Under the pieces are notes generated by a model, which saw only the letters and a program-made list of their open reading frames with translations, was not told the origin of the DNA and searched no databases. 64,000 nt of DNA, from the NCBI RefSeq assembly GCF_905220565.1, contig NC_059406.1, forward strand, positions 13,588,001 to 13,652,000, read 5' to 3'. This stretch comes from Melitaea cinxia (lineage: Eukaryota > Arthropoda > Insecta > Lepidoptera > Nymphalidae). Both the position numbers and the translations under genes were made by a program. The first letter of the stretch is position 1; each line of letters begins with the position of its first letter. Below are positions 11,561 to 24,646 of this stretch, in pieces.

Positions 11561-14500
11561 ATTATATTAAAACATATATTTTTTCTATGAATCGTGTACA
11601 AATTACTCTATTTTAGAATAATTTTTAAGTATGTTTCTATTTAAATGTATACATAGATTTTATAAAGTTAAAACATAAATTGTGCATCCACAGCGTCATG
11701 TAAGCTCCCTAGACTAATTTGTATATCCCCGCTAGACTAATTTGTATATATTGGATTACGCAGATTGGTTGGAATTTCAGGCATTGTGCTACATTTTGGT
11801 TCACTATATACTAAATAATTAGCTTAAAACTAAAGTTGTATTGAATAAGACTTAGGAGTAATCAATCTAGATATTAGAGCCAGCTCAGATTATAGGTGTA
11901 GGTATGGTATATGACTTCGAGTCAAGGAGTTATAAAATTATTTACATTTTTTTTTTAGTTATGCTTTTCCAAAGTTCATGTATTTCAATTACTAACAACA
12001 TAGTGGTTTATTTGAACCTGATAGAAGCTGATCTGTCTTGCGAACTGTCAAATACATTCAATTCAGTTAAAACGTGACGTTATGTTTTGCGAAATTCGCC
12101 AATTTTTTGAGTCATTTCCTTTTTTTTTAATTCCATAAAAACTTTCAACGAAGTATTATAAAAACCTAATAAAAAGAATAGACAAATTGGTCGAACCGTC
12201 TTCGATTTCGTGCTTAACACCAGGTTTTTTTTTATATATAGACCTTACTACGCACAAAATTTATAATCAACTACAAGACAGTGTTATTAGTGACAATAGT
12301 ATTACAATTGGCAAGCAGGCAGTAACGATTAAGGGCCATTGGATTATACATTAAGTTATTATTTGATGTATGCACGTGTAAAACTTATGCTTATAATTGC
12401 CAATAATGTGTCTGTTTGTATCCTATTAGTATTACAGTTAGAAAGTATTCAACGAACTCACACTTATTTTACACAAATCAGCTTCAATTATCTATCTCCA
12501 CCAAACATATTATGTTAAAAGTAAAAAATAGAATACGTAATTAATGAAAATCAAAACTACTAGACTAATCTCTAAACAAAATAAAATGCAATATTATTAT
12601 TATTATTATTTTTATATTTTTTTGGAAAATAAGCAATATAAACATCACGTACAATTAAATTTCTTACAAACATTAACCAAAAAGTACACTAATGATAATA
12701 AACAGACACGTCATTTAAAAAGTCGAAATTTTAAATTAATTAACAGAATATAAATTGAATTAATTATCACAGACAAAAAAAAAATTCAAAAAAGTTTAAA
12801 ACACAGAAAAAGGTTTCAATGTGAAAAAATATATTACAAAGCTGCCGCAATTGACAAAACAATTTGAAACATAAACTTGGACGACAGATTTAAATGAAAT
12901 AGAATTTTTAGTTTTGTTGACGAATAAAATATAACAGCCATCATTCTAAAGTTCTATTTTTGTAATAAATATTAAAACGTATAAATGTTAAATAAAAAAC
13001 GTACTCATTTTAAACAGCACACATTTTATGGTTACGTTTATTTCATATGTAATTATTTCTATATTTCCATAGTTTGAGCCATTTACAGTCAAACCCTGCT
13101 CAAAAGTGTTTAATATAAGTTTTTATGCTTTCACGGTAACTGTTGATAGTTTGATTTAGACTTTCGGCTTTATTAAGTCGGCAACATTTCGGAAATATGA
13201 CTAATTTTAAAATAACTCGCGACAGCTTACTTTTAAATGAAAATATTTATTTTCTATTATTAACTTTTAAAAAAATAACATTGTTATAAGTGTAAGCTTA
13301 TTTCATTTACCTATGTTGTGTGTTTACCAATAATAAATTGTAGGAGTTTAGGGTATATTTATGAGCGACTTGATAGTTAAATTCACCAATAAATAAAGTA
13401 AGAATCTCCAGTAAGAACTTAAAATTAATTTACATATAAACAAAGTAAAAGAATGTTGCTAGCCAGCGGACCTTTTTATGCTAAAATTCAATTATCATAC
13501 AATTTACAAAAGCATTTAGCTAGTTAGCAAGTACTCAATCTATGAAAATAGTTAATAATTAAGCAAATAGAAATAAAAGCACACGTACAAAATGTAGCTT
13601 AAAGCAATTATAAAAACATTGAAACGTTAATCCAGCAAAATGTTCCCCTAGAAACGAATACAAATATAAAACACCTCCGAAGAGCAATTTATGACAAGAG
13701 CAGCACTTAATGATTCAGGATTCTGCATTAATATGTCATTAACGAACATTTAATGGCTTTAACATTACATTCTACTACTCTGTGGTATGGCAAACGCAGC
13801 TATCAGTGACCGAGCCAAAATTTATCAGTATTTCAAAAATAATAACAATAATTGAGTTACTTGTTAATTTGTTTGACCGATATATCATAAGAAATGAAGA
13901 TATGGATATGTCAATGCATGGCGTCTATATTTACAGCGCTTATAGCTTGAAACTTACACAAACAACACAGCGAATAAATTCAGAGTGTTGGATGAATTTA
14001 AAGAAATCATTGACAAAACATTAAAATTAAAATCAATTAGTTACTGACCTCATCGCATGATATACCTAATCACGGAAAATACCGTCAAATTGATATTTTT
14101 TCCTATTTAAGCTCGGTAAATGTTTGTAAAGAAAAAACAAATGCAATTTCTTATAATTAGTTGGACTTAAAATTTACAATTAGTCTCCAAAACTGCACAT
14201 ACAGAATGATATAAAATACTAATAATAAATCATATGAAAACATAACGAGTTCTTGTTTTCAACCTTTGTTAGGTTTATCTCATTCAATTTATTTTAACGT
14301 TTTCATAAAGTTTTTAAAACCTGTTCCTAAAGTATATACTAATAATAGAAATTAAATTAATTGTATCGGATTTACAGATTTTAGTGGATCCTCACTACTG
14401 CATTTAGCTTACACTAATCAAAATTCAACTATGTTCATTTCAAAACGGAAATATTATGAAGCCGAATGTGGGTTTGTTTTAAACGTGAACCGAATATTTA

Positions 14501-15384
14501 ATTACCTTCAAACTATAACACATTGTGTGAGAGAGTCTAGCGGAACGCATCTGTTATTTACATAGAGCTTTGCGCTTTTAATTCAAGAGCAGCTTTTCGT
14601 TCTTTTTCATATATTTTTACGGTTTGAGGTAAAAAGGCAAAGAGCGTTTTTATTTATCTTAAGAAAGTATCTATAAGAGAAAATTAAAAGAATAAACTAG
14701 TGTATGTAGTGATAGTAAATAAATATGTACATGTATGTAAGCTAAAGGGATATTGACTACGTGTATATTTTGTCCAAGTAAATATATATTATTTACTTTG
14801 AAATTATTTATTGTAGTGTACCAAGAGATACCATTATCGATTAACAATACTTTATTAGTAAATATAAACAGTAATTATCAAACAAATAACATTGTATCTA
14901 TTTATACGTATATAATGTAAAAAAATAATATTTACTTTTTCCCTAAGATATCGCTCACGTTTGAACATAAAAAGTCATATGTAAGTACATGGGACTTTCA
15001 CATGTCACTTTATATGAAAATATTAAGTCTGAAATAAATAAGATATAAGATTTTGTCCTCACGAGCGCAGACAGAGCTAACAAGCAGTTTATATAATTTT
15101 AACATCTCCATCATGGCTTTGAGCAAAACGTAGGGCTAGACTAACAAGTTAGTGGCATAGCGCCAAAGTTTGTACGTTTATGTGTATCAGATATTTATAT
15201 GTATATGTAATAACTTAACAACTAAACCGTATTGTGAGCGAATTATTTTCGATGAGATATATCTTGAAACGGATTTTTTTAATGGTATAACAATACATAT
15301 ATATATATACAGCAGGCCGTGAAATAGTAGTAAAATAGAGTGAAGATATTAAGATATACCAGCTACTAAAATGAATAACGACGA
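11561..15384. other. Long AT-rich spacer
   Basis: Almost 4 kb without a recognisable gene or named repeat. A local direct duplication of CTAGACTAATTTGTATAT occurs at 11709-11726 and 11732-11749, and a TTA trinucleotide run near 12592. No open frame carries recognisable motifs. Confidence 0.4.
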
Positions 15385-15721
15385 CGCGTTAGCGCAACGG
15401 TCACAGCACTGGTTTGTGGCTATTGCGCTGGCGGCTGCGGATTCGATCCTCGCACATAACAAACATTTGTATTGGCTATACCGATGTTTGCCGTGGTCTG
15501 GGTATTTGTGCAGTCCTTATAGGTCTCCCCACCGTGCCTCGAATAGCACTTTAATCCGTCGGTTCCGATTGTTATCATGTACACTTGACTGCGATCGTTA
15601 CTCATAATAGCGAATATATTCGGCAATCTGCATTGGACTGACGTGGTGGGTTAAGCTCTTTTCCTTGGGGAATCCATGGGGAAAGAGGCCTATGCCCAGC
15701 AGTGGAATATTACAGGCTGAA
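15385..15721 (+). repeat. tRNA-derived SINE, near full length
   Basis: The head resembles a tRNA promoter region: GCGTTAGCGCAACGGTCAC (box A-like) and GCGGATTCGATCCTCGCAC (box B-like, GGTTCGATCC type). It is followed by a conserved body (CCGTGGTCTGGGTATTTGTG, TCGGTTCCGATTGTTATCAT) and an RTE-type tail (GAGGCCTATGCCCAGCAGTG, TTACAGGCTGAA). Reverse-strand copies lie at 21968-22290 and 33426-33758. Transcription would be by RNA polymerase III. No clear target-site duplication was found. Confidence 0.85.
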
Positions 15722-16630
15722 GTGAAATTGAAACATTCTCATATTTCAAAAATCACACATACCTACATACTTCATTCCACATTGCCCGTGTTGTTTTTAT
15801 CATAAATGTCACCGAGCGATGGCTGAGATTTATTTGAATTTTAATCATAGTGTTTATGATTATGATTTGAAAATGTTATTTGCATACAATCAAGGTATGC
15901 AAAATTAATCTCATATTTTATTGGTAGTGTAGTTATTTGATTTATTCATATGATTATGAAGTGCCATTCAGCTTGGCCAAAATAGTTCATTCAATCTAAC
16001 TTAACGAATTTGTCGAATATTGTATTGTTTAATCTGTCAAACGATGGATATTCTACAGGAGAGATAGAGGCCCAAGCATCAGACGACTTAACAAAGGTCT
16101 CCTTAAAAATAATGATTAAATTGTATTTACCAGCAAAGTGATCAGTTTTTTAGTATTTTTACAACTTATTTCTCTTTAATTCTTTGATTTCTTTTGTTTT
16201 AATCTTTTACTTTAGTTAAATAAATTAGTTTAGTAGTTCTTTTACTGTAATTAATTAATTAGTTAGTCAAGTTTAATATAGTTATCACCTATAATTAAAC
16301 TAAGACTGTACTGTTATTATATATATATATATTTACTTGAAATATGGTGTATACTTTGTTGGTGTTCTATAAATGAATAAGTAAATTATTAAATAGTATT
16401 TGCTTCTGAATTCACTGCCTAGTATAAAAAGCCTAAGTTGAACATGTACGAGTATCTAGTAAACGGAAAATATATTATAAATAAAAACAGTGAAAATTGG
16501 GTTTGAGTTTTTTTATAAACCTGACGAATAATAACTGCTCAACCTTTACTAAATGAACAGATTATATTTTATTGAAATGATTGTCTTATTGTATACCTTC
16601 CTTTAATTATACACACGCACACACACACAT
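15722..16630. other. AT-rich spacer
   Basis: No gene recognised. An ACACAC run adjoins the next repeat at 16611-16629. Confidence 0.4.
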
Positions 16631-16876
16631 CAGCATATCGCAGTCTACTGCTGGACATAGGCCTCCACAAGTGCGCGCCAAAAATGCCGTGAACTCAAGT
16701 GTTTTGCCCATAGTCACCACGCTGGGCAGAATTGTAAATTGAATGGTAATCCCGCCATCGGTCGGCTTTTTAAGTTTCAAGGTGGAAGTGGAACTGTGTT
16801 ATCCCTTAGTCGCCTCTTACGACACCCACGCGAAGAGAGGGGGTGGCTATATTTTTACTGCCATAACCACACAGCC
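16631..16876 (-). repeat. SINE-like repeat with RTE-type tail, internally deleted
   Basis: On the minus strand, order from 5': AAGAGGCGACTAAGGGATAA core, a TTCCACTTCCACC block, CCGACCGATGGCGGGATTAC, the CCCAGCGTGGTGACTATGGG block, then a CCTATGTCCAGCAGT tail. The section naming the GGCTGGCTTTGTC block is missing compared with the 20.6 and 31.3 kb copies. Non-coding. Confidence 0.75.
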
Positions 16877-17023
16877 TCTTTTTTATACTTTCTTTAATAA
16901 CAGTTTATCGTAATATTCTAGCTCAGTTTCGGTCGTAGTCTAACTTCTAAGCCAACCTCTATCTCAAACTCCTATTTTAATAACTTGCAACAAGCTTTGA
17001 TCACATATTTCATTAATCTATAA

Positions 17024-18656
17024 TCTATAATAATATATATAAAAGCGAAAGGTCACTCACTCATCACGAAATCTCCGAAACTATAACACCTACAAACTTG
17101 AAATTTAGCAGGTAGGTTCCTTATAAGACGTAGGCATCCGCTAAGAACGGATTTTACGAAACTCGACCCCTAAGGGGGTAAAACGGGGGTTGGAAGTTTG
17201 TATGAAAGTCGTATGTTTTTGAAGTAAGTGACTTGAAATTTAAAATGTAAGCTCTATAGATGGTGAAAAGGTGTCCAAATAATGTATCTTTAGAAATTAA
17301 CTCCCTTTTGGGGTTAAAACGGGGGATGGTAGGTTTACTCAGTCATTACGAAATCTTCGAAACTATAACATCTATAAACTTGAAATTTGGCAGATAGGCT
17401 CCTTATAGGGCGTAGACATTCGCTAAGAACGGGTTTTACGAAATTCGACTCCTAAGGGGGTAAAACGGGGGTTGGAAGTTTGTATGAAAGTCTTATGTTT
17501 TTGAAGTAAGAGACTTGAAATTTAAAATATATGCTCTATAGATGGTGAAAAGGTGTCCAAATAATGTATCTTTAGAAATTAACTCCCTTTTGGGGTTAAA
17601 ATGGGGGATGGTAGGCTGACTCACTCATCGCGAAATCGCCAAAACTATAATAGCTACAAACTTGAAATTTGGCAGAAAGGCTCCTTATAGAGCGTAGACA
17701 TCCGTTAAGAACGGATTTTACAAAATTCGACCCTTAAAGGGGTTAAACGGGGGTTGGAAGTTAGTGTGAAAGTCCCATGTTTTTCAAGTAAGAGACTTGA
17801 AATTTAAATTGTATGCCTTATAGTTGATGCGAAGGTGTCCAAATAATGTATCTTTAGAAATCAACTCCTTTTTGGGGTTAAAACGGGGGATGGTAGGTTT
17901 ACCCAGTCATTACGAAATCTTCGAAACTATAACATCTACAAACTTGAAATTTGGCAGATACGCTCCTTATAGGGCGTAGACATTCGCTAAGAACGGGTTT
18001 TACGAAATTTGACTCCTAAGGGGGTAAAACGGGGTTTGGAAGTTTGTATGAAAGTCCTATGTTTTTGAAGTAAGAAACTTGAAATTTAAAATATATGCTT
18101 TATAGATGGTGAGGAGGTGTCCAAATAATGCATCGTAATCTATATATAAAACAGAAAGGTCACTAACTCACTCATCACGAGAACTCAAAACCGCTGGATG
18201 GTCTATCCATCCAGGTTGGACAAAGACAAAATTTGGCAGGGAGGTAGATTATAGTTAGCAGACGTTCGCTAAGAACGGATTTTATGATATTCCACCGCTA
18301 AGGGGCTTTAATTGGGGTTGATAGTTTGTATGAAACATATACAGCCTGAAAATAAATTTAAAAATGTGATGTATAGAAAGGTTTTATAAAAAATAACTAT
18401 TAAATTATAAAAATAGTGCCTTTTAAAAAGTTACTCAGTCAAACAAAGTCTCCAAAAGTGTATGTGATCGATTCGCTCAAAATCTGCTGAACGGATTTTC
18501 ATGCGGTTTCACCATTGGAGAGAGGGCTCCACCATTGGCCAGAAGAAGGTTTAGGGAACGGCTAAGCCGATTTTGATGAGAGTTTCACTGGAAGTTTGCC
18601 AGGAAAACTTTGTGACACACTGATTTCAACGCGGGCGAAGCCGCGGGCACAGCTAG
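17024..18656 (+). mobile_element. Non-autonomous Helitron with internal tandem units
   Basis: Starts TCTATAATAATATATATA after a host A. It ends GCGGGCGAAGCCGCGGGCAC then AGCTAG before a host T, with a small GCGG/CCGC stem upstream of the CTAG. These are Helitron hallmarks. The interior is four head-to-tail units of about 280 bp, marked by CATCACGAAATCTCCGAAAC-type starts near 17055, 17337, 17622 and 17901, each with AAAACGGGGGTTGGAAGTTT. A unique 3' section follows from about 18168. No protein is encoded, so movement would rely on a Rep/helicase elsewhere. A larger minus-strand copy is at 48176-55934. Confidence 0.75.
17055..18165 (+). repeat. Tandem array of about 280-bp units inside the Helitron
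   Basis: Four diverged units at spacings of roughly 282, 285 and 279 bp. Each holds ACTTGAAATTTGGCAG, a CGCTAAGAACGG block, a GGGGGTAAAACGGGGG-type block and GGTGTCCAAATAATG. Confidence 0.85.
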
Positions 18657-19135
18657 TAATGTATATGCTTATAATAAAATTTTATACAATTCGATTGTAA
18701 TTTATAAAAATGGCAACTATTTTGCATTAAACAAATAAATAATCACGTAAATCGGATCATAAATCTCGGCGTATTCAGTGTACAAACATTAAAAAATACC
18801 AACCAATTTTTTAGTCGCTTAAAAAGAAGAAAACTTCAATTTAAAAACCTAAATAAATGCCTAAATAGCCTGCCAGACAAATTTTCCGCTATCAAAAAGA
18901 AAAATCTGACGTAATAATTTGTACGGAAATTAACTGATCCTTTAAACATCAAGAATAATATATATATATGTATATATATATTTATATATACACATAACAT
19001 GGGCTCTTAATTGCCTGTACCTTTTTTTATTTATATTTTAATTGTCAAACGTTGAGGAGTATTGGTTTCAACATTGAATAATATCTTAATGAACTGAATA
19101 AAGCAAAAATAAATTATTAACAAAATTAATATGTA

Positions 19136-19177
19136 CTAGCAGTTGCCCGCGGCTTCGATCGCGTAGAAATTGATATT
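19136..19177 (-). mobile_element. Helitron 3' end remnant
   Basis: CTAGCAGTTGCCCGCGGCTT CGATCGCGTAG, seen here in reverse, is the same GC-rich 3' terminus as on the 17-kb Helitron. It is cut off by the A-tail of the following LINE. Confidence 0.55.
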
Positions 19178-19505
19178 TTTTTTTTTTTTTTTTTTATTAC
19201 GATATGGGCTTACTCTTGACCTCAGTCTAGCCCTAGAGCACAGACGAGGTCGAAGATGGAGCGAGTCCGCCCAGAAGAAGCCTGTTCACTCGCGCTTTAA
19301 ATATGTTCGGGTTATATGAACTCGGAAATACAGACGCCGGCAGGGAATTCCATTCCTTGGCTGTGCGCATTAAAAAAGATGATTCGAAGCGCTTTGTACG
19401 TATGAAAGGTATATCAATCAGGTAGGAATGAAAGCCTGCGGTACGTCTGAAAGTCCGATGGAAGAAAGGAGATGGGGGTATGAGCTCGTGCATAATATTT
19501 AAAAA
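19178..19505 (-). pseudogene. 5'-truncated LINE, ORF2 C-terminus
   Basis: On the minus strand a frame of 86 codons (19493-19233) ends close to a poly-A tract (the T run at about 19178-19197). It contains FIRTKRFESSFLMRTAKEWN, then NSLPASVFPSSYN and FKARVNRLLLGG, a style typical of the last part of non-LTR reverse transcriptase proteins. Nothing upstream of about 19500 continues it, so the copy is a dead-on-arrival 5' truncation. It abuts a Helitron remnant. The clade is not certain (Jockey/CR1-like C-termini look similar). Confidence 0.6.
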
Positions 19506-20573
19506 GAGGAGCTAAAATATTGTAACATTATATTACAACCTCTTTCTCGACCAAACTGTTCGCAGAGCTCCCTCTCAACAGGGTACAACTCAACAAGGTA
19601 ACAACCCTTAGGTCATCTCAAGCCATTTTTAGGAAACTTCAGCAACACGAACTCGTCTCTTATTCATTTATCCTATTAATCCTTAGTAGCATGATAAATC
19701 AAGGAATTTCATACAAACTTGTAATAGCCTTTAGGATCTTTTAATCCGGCCCTATCGATAAATTCGTTATTAGTGGATGTCTACTAACTATAAACTACTT
19801 TCCTACCAAATTTCCTCTTTATGCGTCCAGCGGCTTATAATATTTCGTGATGAGTCAACGATTTAACGATTTTATAAACATATATAGATGAACCCTTTCA
19901 TCAAATATACTCAATATTCATTGTATAAACATTGATTAAACTTAATTCACGATTCACGGAGATATCGTGAAACATAAAGGAAAAAGTGTACAGTTGAATA
20001 GAAAACTCCTTTGAAAAAATGTGGATTAAAATGTAAGCGCAGAGAGTGCCTTTTAGACTTTCAGTTTGCGCTAGAAATTCGCTAACGAAAAACACTTACA
20101 AAATTGAGTCGACGATTTAAAAGACTTTCAAAAGTCAATTCGAATAAAAACATTAGCAGTAGGAAAAAAAATCTAAAAAAAGAACAACTTTAATTTGCAA
20201 ATAATACTTTTAAATATTTTTTTAAATAACAAATGAAACGGTGTTAAAAGTTGTCATTAAGAGTAATTTAAACAATTAATACAGTGCAATACATATACGT
20301 AAAATTCAAACCAATCTTTTATTACTGTATAATAAAACGACCATTTGCATGTTAAAACCTTTATTGTAATAATCTTTGCTCATTATTAAAATTTTACATT
20401 TAAACAGACACGCTTCGTTAAATATCGCTATCCTATTAACGAAATTTTAATTAAAAATGGAAAAATAATTGTGATTTGTACCCACAATCGGATAAAGCAT
20501 TAACGTTGACAATTAAAGTATATCTTAACCAAGAGTTCTAATCCGGAATACATGTAACTCATTCACACGTCAC
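19506..20573. other. AT-rich spacer
   Basis: No gene, RNA or recognised repeat. Confidence 0.4.
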
Positions 20574-20872
20574 TTCAGCTTATCGCAGTCCACGGAAACC
20601 AACCAAAAATAGCGCGAACTCAAGTGTGTTGCCCATAGTCACCACGCTGGGCAGGCGGGTTGGTGACCGCAGGGCTGGCTTTGTCGCACCGAAGACGCTG
20701 CTGCCCGTCTTTGGCCTGTGTATTTCAAAGACAGCAGTTAGGTGGTTATCCCGCCATCGGCTTTTTAAGTTCAAAGGTGGTAGTGGAACGGTACTATCCC
20801 TTAGTCGCCTCTTAAGGCCCCCACGGGAAGAGAGGGGGTTGGCCATATTCTTTACTACCGTAATTACATACA
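20574..20872 (-). repeat. SINE-like repeat with RTE-type tail, nearly complete
   Basis: On the minus strand it carries, in order, the CTCTCTTCCCGTGGGGGCC start, the AAGAGGCGACTAAGGGATAG core, CCGATGGCGGGATAACCACC, GGCCAAAGACGGGCAGCAGC, the GGCTGGCTTTGTCGC region in reverse, and CAGCGTGGTGACTATGGGCA. The GCTGGACATAGGCCTCCACA part of the tail is deleted. It shows how the 27.8/31.2 kb copy looked before the LINE insertion. Confidence 0.75.
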
Positions 20873-21281
20873 AGTGACTGCTAAACTTTTATGTATAATT
20901 TAAAAAACAAATACATTACAAACAAAAACAAATACATTTTTGTTCAACCGTGCAGTACCACTGAAATTTTCGTTCTTAATGTTACTTTTGCTTTTTAAAT
21001 CTTATTATGGTGCTTAAATTAAAACGTTTGATACATATGGTAATACAGGATAACTCTTAAAAGGGTAGCAATAAGAAGGTACAAACGGAAAACACTAATA
21101 ATTCACGCAAATGAAACAGTAACATTGTAAAGTACTAAAGTGTGAGTTCCTACACAAGATACTAGAGGCTGTTGCTAACTGCTGCAACAATAGTTTTAAA
21201 AGAGTGCGTGAAGGCGTGCAGCAATGGAATTTCCGATTTTTTTTTTTTTCTTAAATTTAATTACAAGAATTTTCTAATTTT

Positions 21282-21400
21282 CAACCGACTGAAAAAAGGA
21301 GGACGTTTTCGGTGTGTTCCGATTTTGATGATTCTTTTCATATTGTCTCATTTAAACATCGAGATCTGACTAGTGTTTTTTGAGTCATTCTGATTTGAGT
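21282..21400 (+). mobile_element. MITE-like element, 5' fragment
   Basis: CAACCGACTGAAAAAAGGAG then GGTGTGTTCCGATTTTGATG and ATCGAGATCTGACTAGTG match parts of the 11.2 and 47.1 kb copies. The far inverted end is missing. Confidence 0.45.
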
Positions 21401-21967
21401 TTGTGAGGAAACATAATCATTACAAAAACAAGACATAATCACATAATTTAGAAGATTGTATAGTAGCCTCCATAGACGGATCTATCAGATTAAAGCTGGA
21501 CATAAAAGAAGAAGTAATATTCGATTATCAAGTCACTTATAACTGTGTGAATAGAGTTCAAATTGCCTTCGCCGAGGTTTAGTGGTTTTAACGTCCTTAA
21601 CGTAAGTCGAGAACACTACAACTAATAAGGGGACGTTTTTATGATATATCTTTTTTTAAGACTTTTCTTTTGTAGATAGGTTCTATACGTACTATGAACG
21701 CTAAATTATTTTCTATAAATTTAATTGGTAAAAAGTAAAAGTACACAATATTATTTTTTATATGTTATGAGATATACCGATTGGAAGTTAGAGATGAGGA
21801 GTCATTTTGTTGAAAATTTCTTAATTTTAGTACAGGAGCTATAAATAACTTCCTCGCTTTTATTTCACAAAATATTTTTTTTCCATTAAACATAAAATAA
21901 ATATAAACCATTTTTAATTCTAACAGGTTTCCTGTTCAAAAGACTAATATTTTTTTCCTGTATTTCG

Positions 21968-22290
21968 CTTCAGCCTGTAATATCCCACTACTGGGCATAG
22001 GCCTCTTTCCCCATGTAGGAGAAAGATCAGAGCTTAATCCACCACGCTGTTGCGCCAATGCGGGTTGGCGGATATATTCCCTACTATGAGTAACGATCGC
22101 TATCAGGTGTACATGATAACAACCGGGACCGACGGCTTAACGTGCTCTCCGAGGCACGGTGGGGAGACCCACTAGGACTGCACAAACACTCAGACCACGG
22201 CAAACACCTTTATGGCCAATACAATCGGACCCGCAACCGCCAGCGCAACAGGTACAATCCATGCCCGTGACCGCTGCGCCAACGCGGCGT
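21968..22290 (-). repeat. tRNA-derived SINE, full length
   Basis: Reverse-oriented copy of the 15.4-kb SINE. The head at the right end reads GCGTTGGCGCAGCGGTCACG on the minus strand. The body and the RTE-type tail (CAGCCTGTAATATCCCACTA here) are complete. About 320 bp and non-coding. Confidence 0.85.
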
Positions 22291-22861
22291 TCTTCCTGTA
22301 TAATGTCTTATATTTCAATTTAAAATACTTCGTCTTATTTTCACTTATCCGTAGTTTCAAAAAGTTATATACTAAAAAAATCAAACAACAAAAGTTCCCG
22401 CACCATGTAACCACGTCATAACAACGACGCAACAATTTTCCTAAGTGTCAGTAGCAGTTTTATTCCGTGTACTTTGGAAGCTCGCGATCGCACCCACTCA
22501 CCAGCCATCAACCAAACGGTTTATCTAGTTTAATGAATGTTTCCACTATTAAAATTACATAACTTGTAAAACTTAGTTATGGGTGTCTCCAGTTTGATAT
22601 CATATACAATTTAAATAAATAAAAAAAAGTTAAATAAAATAAAAAAAGTTATCGCTACTACCAGACTAACTGTAAATAATTAGACGAATTGGTAACTGTA
22701 CATCATAATATTTCTTTGACGCTTGACTTGGGGAGTAAGCTGGTGAATGCGTGACGAGAGCGTTACGAAAAGTGTGATCGAGTGAGTCGAACGGAAGTTG
22801 AGACGGAGATATCAGTTAGACGGAACATTCTGTTCGTGTTACTGTAGAAATCAAATCTAAA
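22291..22861. other. Spacer with one GC-richer patch
   Basis: Mostly AT-rich. The patch 22735-22830 (CGTGACGAGAGCGTTACGAA onward) stands out in composition and may belong to a dispersed element I cannot name. Confidence 0.35.
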
Positions 22862-22975
22862 ATAACTTTTTTTAAGTAGGCTTCGAAAGCACCTTTGAAT
22901 CGTCATCTTAGAAGTTAAAATTTTAATTCTAGTTAAAAGTTAATCTACCACTGACTCGAAATGTATATTATGCAA
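22862..22975 (-). repeat. Jockey-like LINE 3' UTR fragment
   Basis: GTAGGCTTCGAAAGCACCTT TGAATCGTCATCTTA and a following AATCTACCACTGACTCGAAA block are diverged matches to the LINE 3' ends at 42590-42680 and 38825-38935. Confidence 0.5.
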
Positions 22976-24646
22976 TCGACCTTCGTGTGTGACATTAAGC
23001 TACAAAAGTAAATCAAGATTTGATTAGAAAAAAATTAATCTACATTTTCTCCTAAAAATAAAAGGGTATTCGCATACCTAATATATAAATTGTACAAGTC
23101 ATCCAATACGCGTGACATATTTTTATAATTATTATTAAAGATTAAAATAAAATCTTTTCTTTGTAACTGAAACAGTTTTTATTTTTTATTAACATAATGC
23201 GAAAAATCATGAACATGCCTAGACTACAAGTGTGTTTTGTCATCGATTATGTTTTTACGAATTGTATTTAAACACTATTAATATTCATAATTTATTAATA
23301 TATAATTAATCTGTTTGAGATTTGTGTTCTATAATTAGTATTTTGAAAATATAAATTCTTCAACAGGCTAGACAAAACATACTAGTTATTAACTTGTCCT
23401 CATACGTAATCCTAATGAATTACTTATTAGGTTATATAGTAAAATATTAACGCTTCAAATGGCTTTCCAAATTAATTATTACCTAGATTAAGCTGAAGAA
23501 TCGAACAATTTGTCAAGTCACTATTAGTCAACTATGACTACCAAAATGAACGTCAAAAGCACTATGTTAGTGTTTAAATTAAACTTTGTGAATTATATTA
23601 TATAACATAAATTATCATCGTCTTCTTAATATTATTTAAATAAATTAGCGAATTTAATTTAAGCAAATAAAATCAGTGAATTGATTCCAAAACGCACGCT
23701 TAAATTATTTAAAGTTTATATTAATTTAAAACGACTTTTTTTTTACAGTATGTATCAAAAAATGTTTCGTTCCTACTGAATGCCTTTGAGCTTCGAGTTC
23801 CGACGGCGCGTTAGAGTAACATTTTGTGCTGTTGTAATGTCACAACGCTGTCAAACAGACATTATCGTTAACACTATGGAGCGCAATAACGCGACGTTAC
23901 GACGTCCTAACACACGTACGCGTTCAGTGTGGAAAAAGCTTTATTATAAAATAGAAATAAAAATGCGCTCTCAATATCCTTACGAATTCAAATACACAAT
24001 ATTCCACATTGATAATAATAAAAATTTACAGCAAATTTTTCAACTGAAACAAATCATTAACAATAAAAAACGCTCATGTCTACAGACGCACATAATCAAA
24101 ACACTCAAAATCGACTAGTATGTAGTTTTTTACTACAAACTTACAAAATGTAATGATACTAAATTAAAATGCCTCAAAATCATTAAAAAAAAGGTTGTCA
24201 CCAAAATTTTCCTTCCATATTTCCTTTAATATACATGGTTCTTAACTCGTTATGGCCCACCATATTGAACAAGAGCCTTTCTAGTTGGAAACTGTCCAAA
24301 ATTTCGCTCTTAATTGTTAATGAAATTAAACACTTACGGATATTACTCGTTATATATGAACAACCGTATTATTTACAAACCATTTTGTAAGGTTATTTTA
24401 AAGTGAACAACTATCGTAACATTTTATGATGTGCTTCAACACGTATTAAGGTAAATATTTTTGAACAATTTCAAATTTTTTTTTTGTTTTTGTTTTACTT
24501 AAGCTAAAAAAAAAACACTCATATTCAATCGTAGTTACTACAGCTTTTCAAGTGTTAAAAAAAGGAACAACTCCTTTGGAGTATCTCATACTTACATAAT
24601 TTTCATTTAGATTACTCTCTGTTGTAAACTTAGTGGTAATTTCAGG
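22976..24646. other. AT-rich spacer
   Basis: No gene supported. A 112-codon frame at 23780 has AT-driven composition and no domain, so I do not call it. Confidence 0.4.

Noticed and set aside
17055..18165. CRISPR-like array
   Set aside because: Units are about 280 bp, diverged along their full length with no alternating unique spacers, and lie within a eukaryotic Helitron.
23780..24118. 112-codon frame as a small host gene
   Set aside because: Ends in an AT-driven, Lys/Asn/Ile-rich stretch with no motif and no splice or homology evidence; length is possible by chance.
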